Shown: in pieces, positions 35,288-46,671 of the stretch
Layout of the letters: every line of letters begins with the position of its first letter
How positions within the stretch are numbered: the first letter of the stretch is position 1
NCBI GenBank assembly: GCA_016946835.1
Contig: JACVTC010000213.1
Coordinates: 62,001 to 126,000 of the forward strand
Reading direction: 5' to 3'
Source: Neocallimastix lanati (nom. inval.)
Lineage: Eukaryota > Neocallimastigomycota > Neocallimastigomycetes > Neocallimastigales > Neocallimastigaceae
DNA length: 64,000 nt
The notes under the pieces: generated by a model
Databases searched by the model: none
What the model saw: only the letters and a program-made list of their open reading frames with translations
Told to the model about the DNA's origin: nothing
Translations under genes and position numbers: made by a program

Positions 35288-38200
35288 TTCAGACTTCGTC
35301 CCTTGAAGTCCCAATTTCGCATAGTCTATAAGGTATAATATTCTTTAAGTGGACATTTCTTTCAGCAATTTCGTTTGTTAATGGATCACATAACGTTACA
35401 GTATTGAATTGTTTTTTAACAATTTTCATAGGACCTAAGAAGTATGGATCAAGTTTTCTTCTATTAATATATTTAATTAATACTAGATCTCCTGGTTTAT
35501 AATTAGCTTTAAGTCTTTTTACTTGTTTTCTTCTATCTTCCCAGTTTTGTTTGCTGTTTGAATATTATTTATGGCTTCCTTGATCCATTTATAATGTTTT
35601 GTAAATCTTCTAATTAAAAATTCATCATCACTTTCATAATTTTCCTTTTTATCTAAGTTTAATTGTAATTCAAACGGCTGAAGATCACGTCGGCCATATA
35701 ACAATTAAAAACTTGAAAATTTAGTTGTTTCATTTTTACAAGTACGCAAGGCCCATAAAGCACTAGGTAGCATTTCATCCCATATTGATGTATTTTTATT
35801 ACAAAGTAATCTAAGGTATTTGCCTATTTCTTTGTTTCGATTTTCTACTTGACCATTAGATTCTGGATGATAAGTAACAACGAAGTTAACATAAACACCA
35901 TATAAGTCTAAGAATGCTTTTGTTTTATCAGAACAGAACTGTGGACCGTTATCAGTTACTAATATTTCTGGTATTCCGAATCGAGCAAAAATCTTGGATA
36001 AAAATTCTATTACATCATCTGAATCAATATTTTGGGTTGGTTCTGCTTCAACCCACTTTGTTAAGTAATCTACTAAAACTATTATATATTTATTTCCTTT
36101 TCTTGAAGTAGGAAGTGGACCTACTATATCCAAGCCAACTTTCGTAAATGGTAAACCAGGTTGAGTAGCAATATCTTCTGTTTGGTTATTAAAAGATTGC
36201 GATCTAAAGTGTTGACACCTATCACAAGTTCTGACAATGTATTTAACGTCAAGTATCATGTTGATCCAATAGTAGTCACGTTTAAGTCTATTGTAAGTTT
36301 TAAATACTCCTTCGTGACCAACTTTGTGAGCTTTTAGTATTAAATCAATTTTTTCGTTTTGATTTTTTATAACTTTTCTAAGTTTTCCATGGTCTTTATA
36401 ATATTCTTCGTTATTAATTATTGTAAATTTATCTTTAAATTTTGTAAGTAAGTTATACGGATTATTTTCATTTATCTCTTCAGTAACAGTTGTTAATATT
36501 GTATTTTCTTTTGTTGATAATCTAGAAAGTGCATCAGCGATGACATTTTTCTTTCCAGGTTCATATAAGACTTTAACTTTTAGCATTGATAGAAGTAATA
36601 CCCATCGAGTTTGTCTAGAATTGTTAGTTTCTTTATTTTTGAAAAGTCCAACTAAAGGTTTATGATCGGTGAATAAAAGAGTTTCATATTTATTTCCAGA
36701 AATATAAGATTTAAATTTTTGAACGCAGTAAGTCGCGACAGTTCCTTCAAGATCAGTTATTGAATAATTCTTTTCCGCCGGTTTTAAAGAGCGACTTACG
36801 AAGTGAATTGGCTTTTCAATACCATTCTCATCTTTCTGAAGTAAAACACCTCCAATACCATCGAAAGAGGCATCCGTTCTGATTATAAATTGTTTTTCAA
36901 AGTCAGGCATAACAAGAATAGGAGCAGATGCTAATTTTAGTTTCAACTCATTAAAGCTTTCTTCTTGTTCTTTACCCCAGACAAACTTTACACCTTTTTT
37001 AACAAGTTTAAATAATGGTTTTGCTATATTAGCGAAGTTAAGAATAAATTTACGGTAATAACCCACTGCACCAAGGAAAGATTGTAATTGTGTAACATTT
37101 TTTGGTGGTATCCATTCTAATATGACTTAAACTTTAGCTTGAATAGGGGAAATACCATTAATTGATAAAGTATGTCCTAACAATTCGACTTTTATTTTAA
37201 AAAAATGACATTTTTCTAAGTTAATTTTTAATCCATTTTCTTTGATAATATCAAACACTTTCTTAATATCTATAATATGTTGTTCAAAGGAGGGTGAAAA
37301 TATAACTAGATCATCGATATAAACAAACATGCATACTCCAATAAGAGGAAAGAATATTCTATTCATTTCCCTTTGAAAAGTACCTGGGGCATTGCATAAA
37401 CCAAAGGGCATAACTAAGAATTGATAGTTACCATACATTGTAGCAAAGCTAGTTTTAGGAATATCTTCTTTGTTCATAGGGATCTGATGAAATCCCGAAA
37501 ATAAATCAATCTTAGTAAAAACTTTAACTTTTTTTCCCGATAGAAAATAAAATTTCATCTATAAGCGGTAACGAATATGCATCTTTAATAGTAAGATTGT
37601 TTAGTTTTCGAAAATCTATACATATTCTCCACTGTTTATTTTTCTTAGGCACTAAAATAACGGGAGAAGACCAAGGGGAGTGTGATGGTTCGATTAATTT
37701 ATTTTTTATAAGTTTTTCTAATTCCTTTTTAAGAGCTAATGCTTGAACTTTAGAAAGTCGATAACATCTCTGTTTAATCGGTTTAGCGTTAGGCTCGAGT
37801 TGAATACTATGAGGTAATAATTTAGTTGGTTTTAACTCATCAATTTTTGTGGCAAGAATGGTATTATATTCATCAAATAACTTTTTTACTTCATGTCTTA
37901 GCTTTTTTGGAATTCCTTTAAGTATATTTTGCAGGAGTTGATCTTTTTCAAAAACACCATTTTCATTAATGATATCTACTTCTTTAGTTATTGTTTTAGA
38001 GTCTTCTATTTTATTTTGAGTTATTGTTAAGTTATCATTAATATTATCAATTTCATTAACAAAGCAATAAAGATAGGAATTATTATTAATATCAGAATTT
38101 GTTTTATCATATATAATTATTGATTCAGCATCTTCATCATCACTAATAACATTTCCTTTCTCTTCTTTGCAAAGATTTTTGACACACATCCATTTGTTAT

Positions 38201-39200
38201 TTTCTTTCATTATGCACAAATTATTATTAATAGGATTAATAAATAAATTATTTTCTTTAAGTGTTTTATAGCTAATTAAAACATCAAATAGGTTTTGGTG
38301 ATTATCTATAACTCGGAATATATCATGAATAGCTAAATCTCCAAGTTGAACTTTTAGCAAGTAGATTTCAGTATTAACATTCTCTTTAGATAATAATTGA
38401 ACAATATTATTTTTAACAAATCCAATTGGTTTTACATCTCCTAACTTGTTTAAAAATTGTCTAGTAATAATATTAATGCTTGCGCCTGTATCTAAAAATG
38501 CAATACCTTGGACTCCATTAATTAAACATTCAACTGTAGCAACATCTTCCCTACGTATAGCAGATAATACAACTTCTTCAGGAGTCTCTTTAATTGTTTC
38601 TGTAGTTTTTAATTTTAAGGCCTTTACAATATCAGCACGGAGTTTAGGACTAACATCCAATAATTGAGGTAATGTAATATTAGCAAACCTAGTACTTATG
38701 TCTTTACAAATATCATATTTTGATTGACCTTCCATAATGGTTATTTGTTTATTGGGATTGTTGGTTTTAACTTTCTTCTCTTCTAATTCTACACTTGGAA
38801 GTTTAACTCTAGATTCTTTATTAGAACTAACCTCGAGATTCTTAGTGCTTTCTAATATTTCTTTTTCTTTTTGTTTCTTTGAATTTCGTTTAGCTTTGTT
38901 GATTGAGGGTTGCGCAATAACTGACACATCAATCTCCTCAAGTCTTTCGGTTTCATTTATAGGAGTGTTAGATATTGTATTTATTTCGTTGGTTTCAATT
39001 TCTATATCTTCATTATCTTCTTGTATGATATTATTAGAATTAGAAATATTATCATTTACTTTATTTTCATTTTGTTTTCTTTTATCTCTTGAATATGGTT
39101 TTTCAAAAACTTGTTTTCCTTTTCTTCTAACTGCAGTAGCTACTATTTCATCATTGGTTTGATTACTGGGAGTTTCCCTTCTCCCGTTTAGAAGTTTAAA
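35288..39200 (-). pseudogene. Element B pol: protease, RT, RNase H, integrase (lightly broken)
   Basis: In the -1 frame relative to gag, the reading is open from the slippery heptamer (39194-39200) to 37524. Protease: FLDTGASINII near 38490, active site intact. RT: WSSPVILVPKK near 37660, then FTKIDLFSGFHQ across a one-base slip in a run of seven A near 37535, then MPFGLCNAPGTF and VYIDDLVIFS near 37310. A TAA at 37127 interrupts just after the RT. RNase H: IIRTDASFDGIGGVL near 36880, FTDHKPL near 36655, ADALSR near 36525. Integrase: HKVGHEG then CDRCQHF for the zinc region, then GLDIVGPL, VTDNGPQF and YHPESNGQVEN carrying the D, D, E residues. A TAA at 35705 and a slip near 35519 separate the tail, which ends near 35288. 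Few lesions indicate a recent loss of function, or some assembly errors in homopolymers. Confidence 0.88.
39168..39200 (-). promoter_or_regulatory. -1 programmed ribosomal frameshift signal (gag-pol)
   Basis: The gag frame reads CAT TTA AAC TTC TAA on the minus strand. The heptamer T TTA AAC (39194-39200) is a canonical X XXY YYZ slip site in the correct phase. Eight bases later a GGGAG/CTCCC stem (39181-39185 with 39168-39172, loop of 8) follows. The -1 frame is open without interruption from the heptamer into pol (checked to 38925). The stop codon of gag lies in the spacer. Confidence 0.8.
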
Positions 39201-40183
39201 TGATTGTTTGAATTTATTGTATTATTTTGATTTCTTAGTTTAGCAAATTCTTTAAAGGAATAAGGACATAGTTTATAAATGTGTCCTTGTTGTCCACAAC
39301 GGTAACAAATAATATGGGATTTCTCAGAATTAAATGTATTTCTGGCTTGTTTGATTTCATTATTTACCAAGTTATTTCTTATTTTACTATCTTTAATATT
39401 TTGTGTGGTATTTTCTAAATTATTACTTTGCATAATTTCATTTTTAGAATTGAATTTAGTATTAAAATTATTAGTTGTAAATTCTCTATTTTCATTATAA
39501 TTTGTATAATTTCGAGGAGTTTTCTTAATGTAAAATTGTCTTCCATTATAATTATAATTATAACTTGGAGAATTGAATTGCTTAAATGGATGAGTGTTAC
39601 TTCGGTAATAGAATGGTTGAGAATTAAATACTGTCATCATCACGGTTTCATTTCTAAGATTTCCTCCTTCTTCAGCTCTTTCAGCTAACTCTGCTTCTTC
39701 AAAAGCATCTTCAAGATCTATACATCGTTGTGTTATTACTTGTGATCTAGCATAAGGACGGTAGATAATGGAATCAGCATAATCTTCTATTGTTATAAAT
39801 GTTTGGTACAATTTTGGTAGACTGTTATAAATTTTCCTATATCTCCAATTAAAGTTTTTTATGCTTTCTCCTCTTTGAATTTTCATTCGTTGTAGTCTTT
39901 TACATTTCTCTTGTGGAGTTACTTCTAATGAATTTTCAATTGCTTCTTTTATTTCTCTCATTGATGGAAAATGTTCATTACCTTTCTCATCTATTGTATG
40001 TAGTTCTTGTAAAGTGCCCCTCAACTTTCCTTCTACACACTCCATTGCCCAGGTAAGAATGCTTCTTGGATTGGTGATATCAGCCAGTGCCATTATTCTT
40101 GAAAATTCATCGATCCATGAATCGACATCCCTTGCGCTTTCGTTAAGTCTGGGTAATAGCCTTTCCAATTCTAAAATTTTCAT
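39188..40183 (-). CDS. Element B Gag (331 aa)
   Basis: It opens at ATG 40181-40183 and ends at TAA 39188-39190. Residues 1-180 are capsid-like (LPRLNESARDVDSWIDEFSRI at the start, then FNWRYRKIYNSLP near residue 110), matching the Retrotrans_gag type. The region 185-285 is Asn/Tyr-rich and low complexity. A zinc knuckle CYRCGQQGHIYKLC (CX2CX4HX4C) lies near residue 295. The protein would coat the element RNA and form particles. The last sense codons contain the TTA AAC of a -1 slip site, so a fraction of ribosomes would enter pol. A relic with the same features lies at 22848-23800. Confidence 0.85.
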   Translation of the reverse strand: MKILELERLLPRLNESARDVDSWIDEFSRIMALADITNPRSILTWAMECVEGKLRGTLQELHTIDEKGNEHFPSMREIKEAIENSLEVTPQEKCKRLQRMKIQRGESIKNFNWRYRKIYNSLPKLYQTFITIEDYADSIIYRPYARSQVITQRCIDLEDAFEEAELAERAEEGGNLRNETVMMTVFNSQPFYYRSNTHPFKQFNSPSYNYNYNGRQFYIKKTPRNYTNYNENREFTTNNFNTKFNSKNEIMQSNNLENTTQNIKDSKIRNNLVNNEIKQARNTFNSEKSHIICYRCGQQGHIYKLCPYSFKEFAKLRNQNNTINSNNHLNF

Positions 40184-40667
40184 TTTGATAAAAAAAAAAT
40201 CTAATGCTTTTAATATTTAATTGATGAATTGATGGATGAATGAGGAGATAAATGTCTTATATAAATTTATTTTTTATTATTTTTATTATTATTAATTGTT
40301 TTATTTATTAAATTGATGAATTAATATATTCTTTTAATTGTATATTTTTATTAAGTTGATGGATGGATGAATGATTAAAAAAAAAATTTTATATCTTAAT
40401 TAAACTAAATTTTGAAATAACTAAATATTGAAAAATTAAACTGTTACTGAATTGAAATTTTAATTGCTAATAAACTGAAAAAATTTTTGCTGAATATTTC
40501 GATTTATTTATTGTTGACGCGACTTTATTTTATATTAATATAATAATTCTAAAAAAGAAAACCTTATACCTTCGGTGATATAAGTTCATTATTGTTCCAG
40601 TGCTCGATCTTGTCCAAAAACCCTGACAACACTCGGATAGTTGATAAACTACGGAAAGTGCCGTGGG
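40184..40667 (-). other. Element B leader region
   Basis: Between the Gag start and the LTR remnant. It has GATGGATGAATGA-type short repeats near 40225 and 40365. A GC-richer patch at 40560-40670 (containing cctgacaacactcgg) may include the leader start and remnants of the U5 end. No tRNA primer site can be fixed. Confidence 0.45.
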
Positions 40668-40760
40668 GAGTATTATTTATTTATAATTGTTAATGATATT
40701 TTTTACTTTAATATTTTCTTTAAATAGTTTAATTTTTCTTTATTTAATTGTACCGTAACA
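40668..40760 (-). mobile_element. 5' LTR remnant of element B
   Basis: About 93 bp are nearly identical to the last 93 bp (plus-strand sense) of the LTR at 34401-35271, ending TTGTACCGTAACA. The rest of this LTR is missing. Confidence 0.8.
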
Positions 40761-40768
40761 ATGATATT

Positions 40769-41316
40769 TGTAAAAATAAATTTCGGTATAGCGGTTAGAG
40801 CTATAGCCATGGATCAAACTACTGGAGTTCGACTTACCCTTTTTCTTAAATTTTAATTATTTTATATTCATTGTTCTAGACAATTTCTTCTGTATTTTCT
40901 GTACAGAATTTCATAGATATTCTTAATTATTAAAAAAATTTTTTATTCTATTTTATTCCTTTTATCTATTAATTTCTATTTTTACGGTTAAATTCAGTTT
41001 TGAAAGAATTTTCTAAAATTTTGAAGATACAAAATTTTACAAAAACTGTTTTTCCGAAAAAAATATAAATATGAGTAAATTTTTCGTTAAAAATATTTTC
41101 TTCGTGCTTTTATTAATTGATTAATTAATAATAAGTAATTTGATACATTAAAATATTAATTGATTAATTAATAATTAAATATTTTAAATAAATTTTTCTT
41201 TAAAAAAAAAAAAAAATATTAAATAAAACAATTTCTAACAAAACATTTTTTTTACTTATTATTAATATTCAGTGTTGCCTATTGTTTTCTCTTATTTGAG
41301 TGTCCCTCTCGTTACA
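40769..41316 (+). mobile_element. Diverged D-type LTR with tRNA-like start
   Basis: Begins TGTAAAAATAAA and ends CCTCTCGTTACA. Landmarks follow the D LTR in element orientation: a tRNA-like block near the start, then TTTCTGTATTTTCTGTA, then a TTACGGTTAAA block, then a TATTGTTTTCTCTTATTTGA-type end. The tRNA-like block has CGGTATAGCGG at 40784-40794 and AGTTCGACTTA at 40826-40836, with T5 at 40840-40844. It is much more diverged than the two LTRs of element D. No TSD was found. Confidence 0.6.
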
Positions 41317-41689
41317 CTTTAATTGAAAATTTTATTATAGAAAATATAATTAAGACTTTCTATTTTATAAAAATTGTATTGTACTTTTTATAATTAAACT
41401 TTTATATCAATAAATAATAAATGAAATTATTTTAATTGTAAAAACAAAGTTTCTTTATTTTACATTAATTACGTGTTATCAAATAAAATTTATATGAATT
41501 ATTTATTCGGATTATATTCTAATTAAATAAACTATTGATTCATAAAATAATTATCTTGTTTTAATAATAAAAGAACCCTAACCAAATAACAAATAAAATA
41601 CACAGTATAAAATTTTCTAACCTAGTTATTCTAATCTTTAGTCTGTGTAACCTTGTATACGTATTCCAATCAGACTAAGTCTCTTTACA
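41317..41689. other. AT-rich end of the insertion nest
   Basis: A/T-rich sequence with a single AACCCTAACC-like spot near 41574 (too short to call telomeric). Element A coding resumes near 41690. Confidence 0.45.
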
Positions 41690-42072
41690 GTTGTAGGCTA
41701 CTAGATAAGGAATGGCTAAGAAAGCCGGAAAATTATGATGCGTTGCCGTTTTATAAGCTAGCTACAAGGAAGTTTGGACCATTTAAGGTAATTGGCGTCG
41801 ACGACGAAAAGAAGAACTACAGGTTGGATATAAGTCGTTCGCCACTCCCAAACATGTACCCAGTATTCCACGTAAGTGAGTTAGAATCGTATTACAAACT
41901 ACCCAAATCATTAGTACCAGCTCCTGTAGGAAGCCAAAAGATAATTTATATCCTTGGATCGAGGAAGCACCAAGTACAGTACCAGTATCTGGTTGAGTAC
42001 CAGAATGATAAACAAGAGTGGGTTAACACCGACGTGATCGACGACAATCCTCACTATGCAGAATTGCTGTAG
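41690..42072 (+). pseudogene. Element A integrase tail and chromodomain
   Basis: The frame reads LDKEWLRKPENYDALPF, then RKFGPFKVIGV (the GPF/Y-like module), then MYPVFHVSELESYY, then a chromodomain-like segment (IIYILGSRK, QYLVEYQ, EWVNTDVI) ending at TAG 42070-42072. The pieces are intact but cut off from the integrase core by the nest at 32626-41689. Chromodomains of this group direct integration to marked chromatin. The homologous segments at 13795-14040 and 60660-60990 support the boundaries. Confidence 0.85.
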
Positions 42073-42138
42073 GATTTCCAAGATTTTAGTTACAGCCAGG
42101 TCATTGCTAACGTCGTCAACCATTAGTAGCTTGCTCCT

Positions 42139-42696
42139 TGTAACAGATACATGGTAACTTCAAGCCTATCCAATGATAGTTCTTTGGTTACGTAACGTAT
42201 CTCTTAACAGTTAGCAATTTCGGCTAATCAAATAAAATCTTTTATTATTTTCGTATATTAAATTTTATTATTCTTATAGTTAATTATATAGCTAAATACT
42301 TAGTTAAATATATTTTATTTAGTGATTAGTAAACTAAGTTAAATTAAATTATTTTCCAATGATAAAATTATTGACATGTATAAATAATAATTGAATATGT
42401 AACTGTAATGCACTAGCGTTACTATTAACGTAAATTGTTATTATAAATATTAATATTAATAAATAAAATATAATTATTAAATAAAAATATATTGCTCAGT
42501 GTAAGTCCAGTAACTGATAATAGATAGAGTTATAAAGTGCTGCGCTATATTCTAGTGTGATAGAAAATAATAGTTATAAATATAATTAATTTAGTATTTA
42601 TTATTAACAACTCGAATAAAGAGGTGTAAAATTATCTTAGCCTTTAAATTTAATTATTATTCTTTATTTTAGTTAATAATAAACTTACCTATTACA
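42139..42696 (+). mobile_element. 3' LTR (LTR1) of element A
   Basis: Begins TGTAACAGATACATGG and ends CTTACCTATTACA; 558 bp, like the 5' LTR. The purine-rich stretch seen before LTR1 elsewhere (ttgggagaggcct in the element C orientation) is missing here, leaving only tgctcct. Confidence 0.92.
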
Positions 42697-43500
42697 TGTA
42701 AAGAATTAATTAAAACTATTTAATTATATTAATAATTAATTCTTTCTACAATTAATAATAAAAAATATTATTAATTGAGATAAAATTAAAAATTATAATA
42801 TAAAATTTTGAAACGAAAATATTAAAACTTAGAGTTTATTATAAGATTATAATAAACAACACTAAAAGTCAAAAGTGAAGTGTATTTTAGAAATTATTTT
42901 ATTATAAAAATTTTTTATTAAAAGTAATTTTAAAATATTTGTGTTAATTATTATAATTTCTTATAATAATAACTATTAATTATTTTTAGAAGAATCAAGA
43001 GTCCTATATATATTAATTTGATTTGTAATCTTGGAAAATTATCTCTATCTAGAAAAAGATTAGAAGAAAAAACTAGATAGATCTCGATTGGAATTTAATT
43101 ACATCAATCTTTAGTTAATAAGAAAACCCAAATGACGGAGAAAACTTATTAACTAATTATATATTAATTTTATTAATACTTAATCACAAGTATAATTAAA
43201 TAATTAATTATTTTAATTTTCTTAATTAAAAGTCAAAGAAATAATACAATTTAATTATTTCTTGATTAAATAAAATTATCATTATAATTTAATTAATTTT
43301 TCTTAATTAATGTAATTAATAGAATTTATTATTATTTTAATACAATAATACATTATTATAATTTAATATATTAATTATTGATAATTTAATTTAATATATA
43401 TAAATTTTAAAACAATAACATTAATTAATAATTACTATATGACATAATTAATAAAATTATTCATAAAATTTTATAAAATAATAAACTTTAAATATTAATT
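42697..43500 (-). repeat. LTR2-related fragment abutting element A
   Basis: Begins TGTAAAGAATTAATT directly after the element A LTR and shows LTR2 landmarks in minus orientation (agagtttattataa near 42832, then an AAGAATCAAGAGTCC block near 42990, then TCTAGAAAAAGATTAGAAG near 43057). The right end is not clear. Confidence 0.55.
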
Positions 43501-43539
43501 ATTTAATGTAAAAGTTTTTATAGTTAGGTAAGATTATAG

Positions 43540-44865
43540 TTAAATCTTCTTGATTGATTAGGTAAAATTCTTGCTATATCTTTCCTAGCTTGGGTTGTTA
43601 AGTTGGTCAGGTCAAGATGTTTTTATTAATTATAACAATTAATTAAATTTATATAATAAATAACACACACAGATTTTTATAATTAAGATTTCAAAATTTA
43701 AGATTTATGTTTTATTAGACCTTTTATTTAATATATATTTTAATAATAAAATTAACTAAGATTAATATAAAGAATTATTTATTGTTATAATTAATTCATT
43801 AACTTTATGTTAACATATTAAATTAATAATCTTACAAAGAATTCAAAATATGGAATTTCAATTCCTTTTTATACTAAACTAAAATAATAATTAACAATAT
43901 AATTAAATAATACATTTTAAATTTAATATATTCATACATGTATATAAACTATATAAAATATAATAATAAAATAATATTGATAAGAATCTTTTAATAAAAT
44001 AACTTTATAAATTATTCATAAAACAATTTAATAATAAAACTAATTTAATAATCAAATATAAAATAAAATAAAATAAAATAAAATAAATAGTAGAAATATG
44101 AATATAAAGTACAGATTGAATAAAATAAAATAAAATAAAATAAAATAAAATAAAATAAAATAAAATAAAATAAAATAAAATAAAATAAAATAAAACATTA
44201 AAACTAATTAAAAATTCTCTTTCGGAAATCTTTAGAATGATAAAGAATTCCATAGAATCTTTTAGAAATAATTGAATAAAAATATATAATAATAAAATAT
44301 ATAAAACTTATAAAACTTATTTAAAATATTATAAAACTATTACTAATAACTAATTCTGTATTTTTAATTAATAATACAAATTAATAATATAATTTCCAAG
44401 TTAAGAGATTTATCTAATATAAATTTCTTAATTAATAATTTAGGGTCTTAATTAAATAATTAAATTATATTTTTATATTTAAATATTTTAAAGTCAAATA
44501 TCTCGTTATCTGGTTGTCCAATAAAGTTGATTTTAACATATGTTGTAGTTCTCGTCCGTAGCTTTCCAATAAATATAATTTTAAAATGAATAACGATATA
44601 ATATTTCCATTATTTGTTGAGTTATTGTTGTTTTTCTTCATTTTATTTTTATCAAATTCTTAAGGGTTAAATTAAATTAAATTATCTTTAATAAATAAGT
44701 CAAAACCCTTTGGTTTCTAATTCTTTAATGTTTTTAATATTTATTTTTTTTTATAATTAAAATAGAATTAAAATAATTTTTTGTCAATAACTAAAATTAA
44801 ATTTCAATTGATCTAATATTGAATTTTAACTTCAAATCCACTAGTATTCGTGACATTTAATAAAA
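43540..44865. repeat. LTR3 family repeat, copy 2, with TAAAA expansion
   Basis: Co-linear with 24905-26050. It contains an insertion-like expansion of TAAAA units at 44060-44090 and 44121-44195 (15 units in the second tract), which is absent from copy 1 and accounts for most of its greater length. Confidence 0.75.
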
Positions 44866-44867
44866 AA

Positions 44868-45816
44868 TAATAATTATTTTTAAATAAAATAATTATATTT
44901 TCTTAGTTAAAGTTATAATTATAACTTTATTTAATTATATAATATTTATTTATTTAAATATTATTAATAATTTATTTAACTCCATATTAAATATTCATTA
45001 ATTTAATACAACAAATTTTATTTAATTAATTATTATTTATAAATTTATAAATAATTATAGTTTATTTAATTATACATTTAATTATTAAATTTATTAGTCT
45101 TAGTTTATTTATTTAATTAAATTGTAAACAAATATATTATGTATTCTAATATGTATTTTAATAATGTATTCTGTATTTTGTTTATTAATATCATTATTAT
45201 GTTATTTTCCTTATTTGTAAATTTATGATTTTATGATCGAAATATTTTTTATTATTTTATTCTTTTATTTTCGATCAATTACATTAGATTAGCGAATCGG
45301 TTAATTAAGGTTTTTCCCAATTACTTCTTAAAAGTAATTGGTTTTACCTAATTGATACGATGATCGATATGGATAGAATATCGATCAAAAATCTTATCTA
45401 GGTTTTTCTCTCTAATCTTTTCCTAGATAAGAGATTTGTTAAGATTAGAAAACATTTTTTAATTTAACCTTATTTTTCAAAAAAGTATAAATAAGGCTCT
45501 TGAATTCTCTTTGAGAAATCAAGAGTTATTATTATAACAATTATAATATAGTAATAACATTAATAACTATTTTATATTTCTATTTTAATAAAGTAAGTTT
45601 TAATAAAACAAATTTAAAAACAAAATAAAATAATCTTTTCTCTTGACAATTCTGTGTTATTAGTTTATTATAATTAGTTATAATTAACTCTTTTTTATAT
45701 AATATAAGTATATTTATCTTTTTTGATTTCTCAATTTAATAATAATTATTATTTAGTTATTATTAAGTGGTAGTTAATAATTTAATTATAATTAATTTTA
45801 TAATTAAATTATTACA
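44868..45816 (+). mobile_element. LTR2 copy, 5' end lost
   Basis: Matches LTR2 from just inside its start (AATTATATTTTCTTAGTTAA near 44889) to its end AAATTATTACA at 45816. It contains the family hairpins (tatctaggtttttctc, and ctcttgaattctc at about 45500). A second LTR2 begins five bases later. Confidence 0.8.
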
Positions 45817-45820
45817 TTAC

Positions 45821-46671
45821 TGTAAGAATTTATAATTATTTGCTAACAAATAATTATATTTTCTTAGTTAAGTTATTATAGCTATAACTTTATTTAATTA
45901 CACATAATATTTATTATATTTATTTAATTTAATATTCATTAATTTAACAAAATTTATTTAATTAATTTTAAATAATATATTTACAATATGTTAAATTCTC
46001 TACTGTAACTAATGTATTTTGTATTGTATTTTATCTGTATTTTATAATGTATTCTGTATTTTATTAACTATTTAATTTTATATTTTTAATATAAGGATAA
46101 ATTATATGATCGAAATATCTTTTATTATTTTATTCTTTTATTTTCGATCATTAGATTGGAAAATCGGTTAATTAAGATTTTTTCCAATTACTTTTTAGAA
46201 GTAATCGGTTTTACTTAATTAATGCGATGATCAATATGGATAGAATATCGATCGAAAACTTATCTAGGTTTTTCTATCTAATCTTTTCCTAGATAAGAGA
46301 TTTGTTAAGATTAGAAAACCCTTTCTTATTTAACCTTATTTTCATAAAAAAATATAAATAAGGCTCTTGAGTTCTCTTTGAGAAATCAAGAGTTATTATT
46401 ATAAAAAACATAGTTATAATAGTAACAATTTTATATTTTTAATTTTAATAAATTAATAAAAATATTTTATTCAAAAACATATTTTTAAAATTCAATTTAT
46501 ACAAACAATTCTTCTCTTACTTTTTGTGTTATTATTATAATTAATTTTATAATAAACTCTACTCTAAAGGTAAAAAAATTTATTTTATTTTATTTTCTCA
46601 ACTTAATGAATTAGTCGTTAAGTTGTACTTAATAATTCTATTTTGATTTAGTTCTTAATAGAATTATTACA
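45821..46671 (+). mobile_element. Solo LTR2 with TSD
   Basis: Begins TGTAAGAATTTATAATT and ends GAATTATTACA, 851 bp. The pentanucleotide attac is at 45816-45820 and 46672-46676, a perfect TSD. The left TSD overlaps the last base of the preceding LTR2 copy. A TATAAATA at about 46353 stands just before a 13-bp imperfect hairpin (46364-46392), consistent with a promoter and start site in plus orientation (inference). Confidence 0.88.

Larger units (their letters stand above)
34401..40760 (-). mobile_element. Gypsy element B (gag and pol linked by -1 frameshift)
   Basis: Minus-strand Ty3/Gypsy element. Its 3' LTR is complete at 34401-35271. The 5' side retains only about 93 bp of matching LTR at 40668-40760, so the 5' LTR is largely lost. 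Gag is intact (39188-40183). Pol follows in the -1 frame and has only a few lesions: a one-base slip near 37535, a TAA at 37127, a TAA at 35705 and a one-base slip near 35519. No chromodomain is present. A purine-rich stretch (CTTAGGGGTGG on the minus strand) precedes the 3' LTR. No TSD is visible. Confidence 0.85.
26103..42696 (+). mobile_element. Gypsy element A with chromodomain, interrupted by nested insertions
   Basis: It is bounded by two 558-bp LTRs (26103-26660 and 42139-42696) that differ at roughly a dozen positions. Inside are, in order, a leader, gag, protease, reverse transcriptase, RNase H, integrase and a chromodomain tail. This order and the integrase-terminal chromodomain mark a chromovirus-type Ty3/Gypsy element. 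The integrase is split at about 32625 and resumes near 41690, with a 9-kb nest of later insertions between. No 5-bp TSD is visible (gttat on the left, tgtaa on the right, where another LTR abuts). Multiple stops make it non-functional. Confidence 0.85.

Noticed and set aside
41570-41585. Further telomere-like tract near 41574 (aaccctaacc)
   Set aside because: Fewer than two units, within sequence that gives no junction evidence. Too short to separate from chance.
44005-44253. 82-codon ORF with a repeated FILFY motif
   Set aside because: It is a translation of the TAAAA microsatellite, not a gene.
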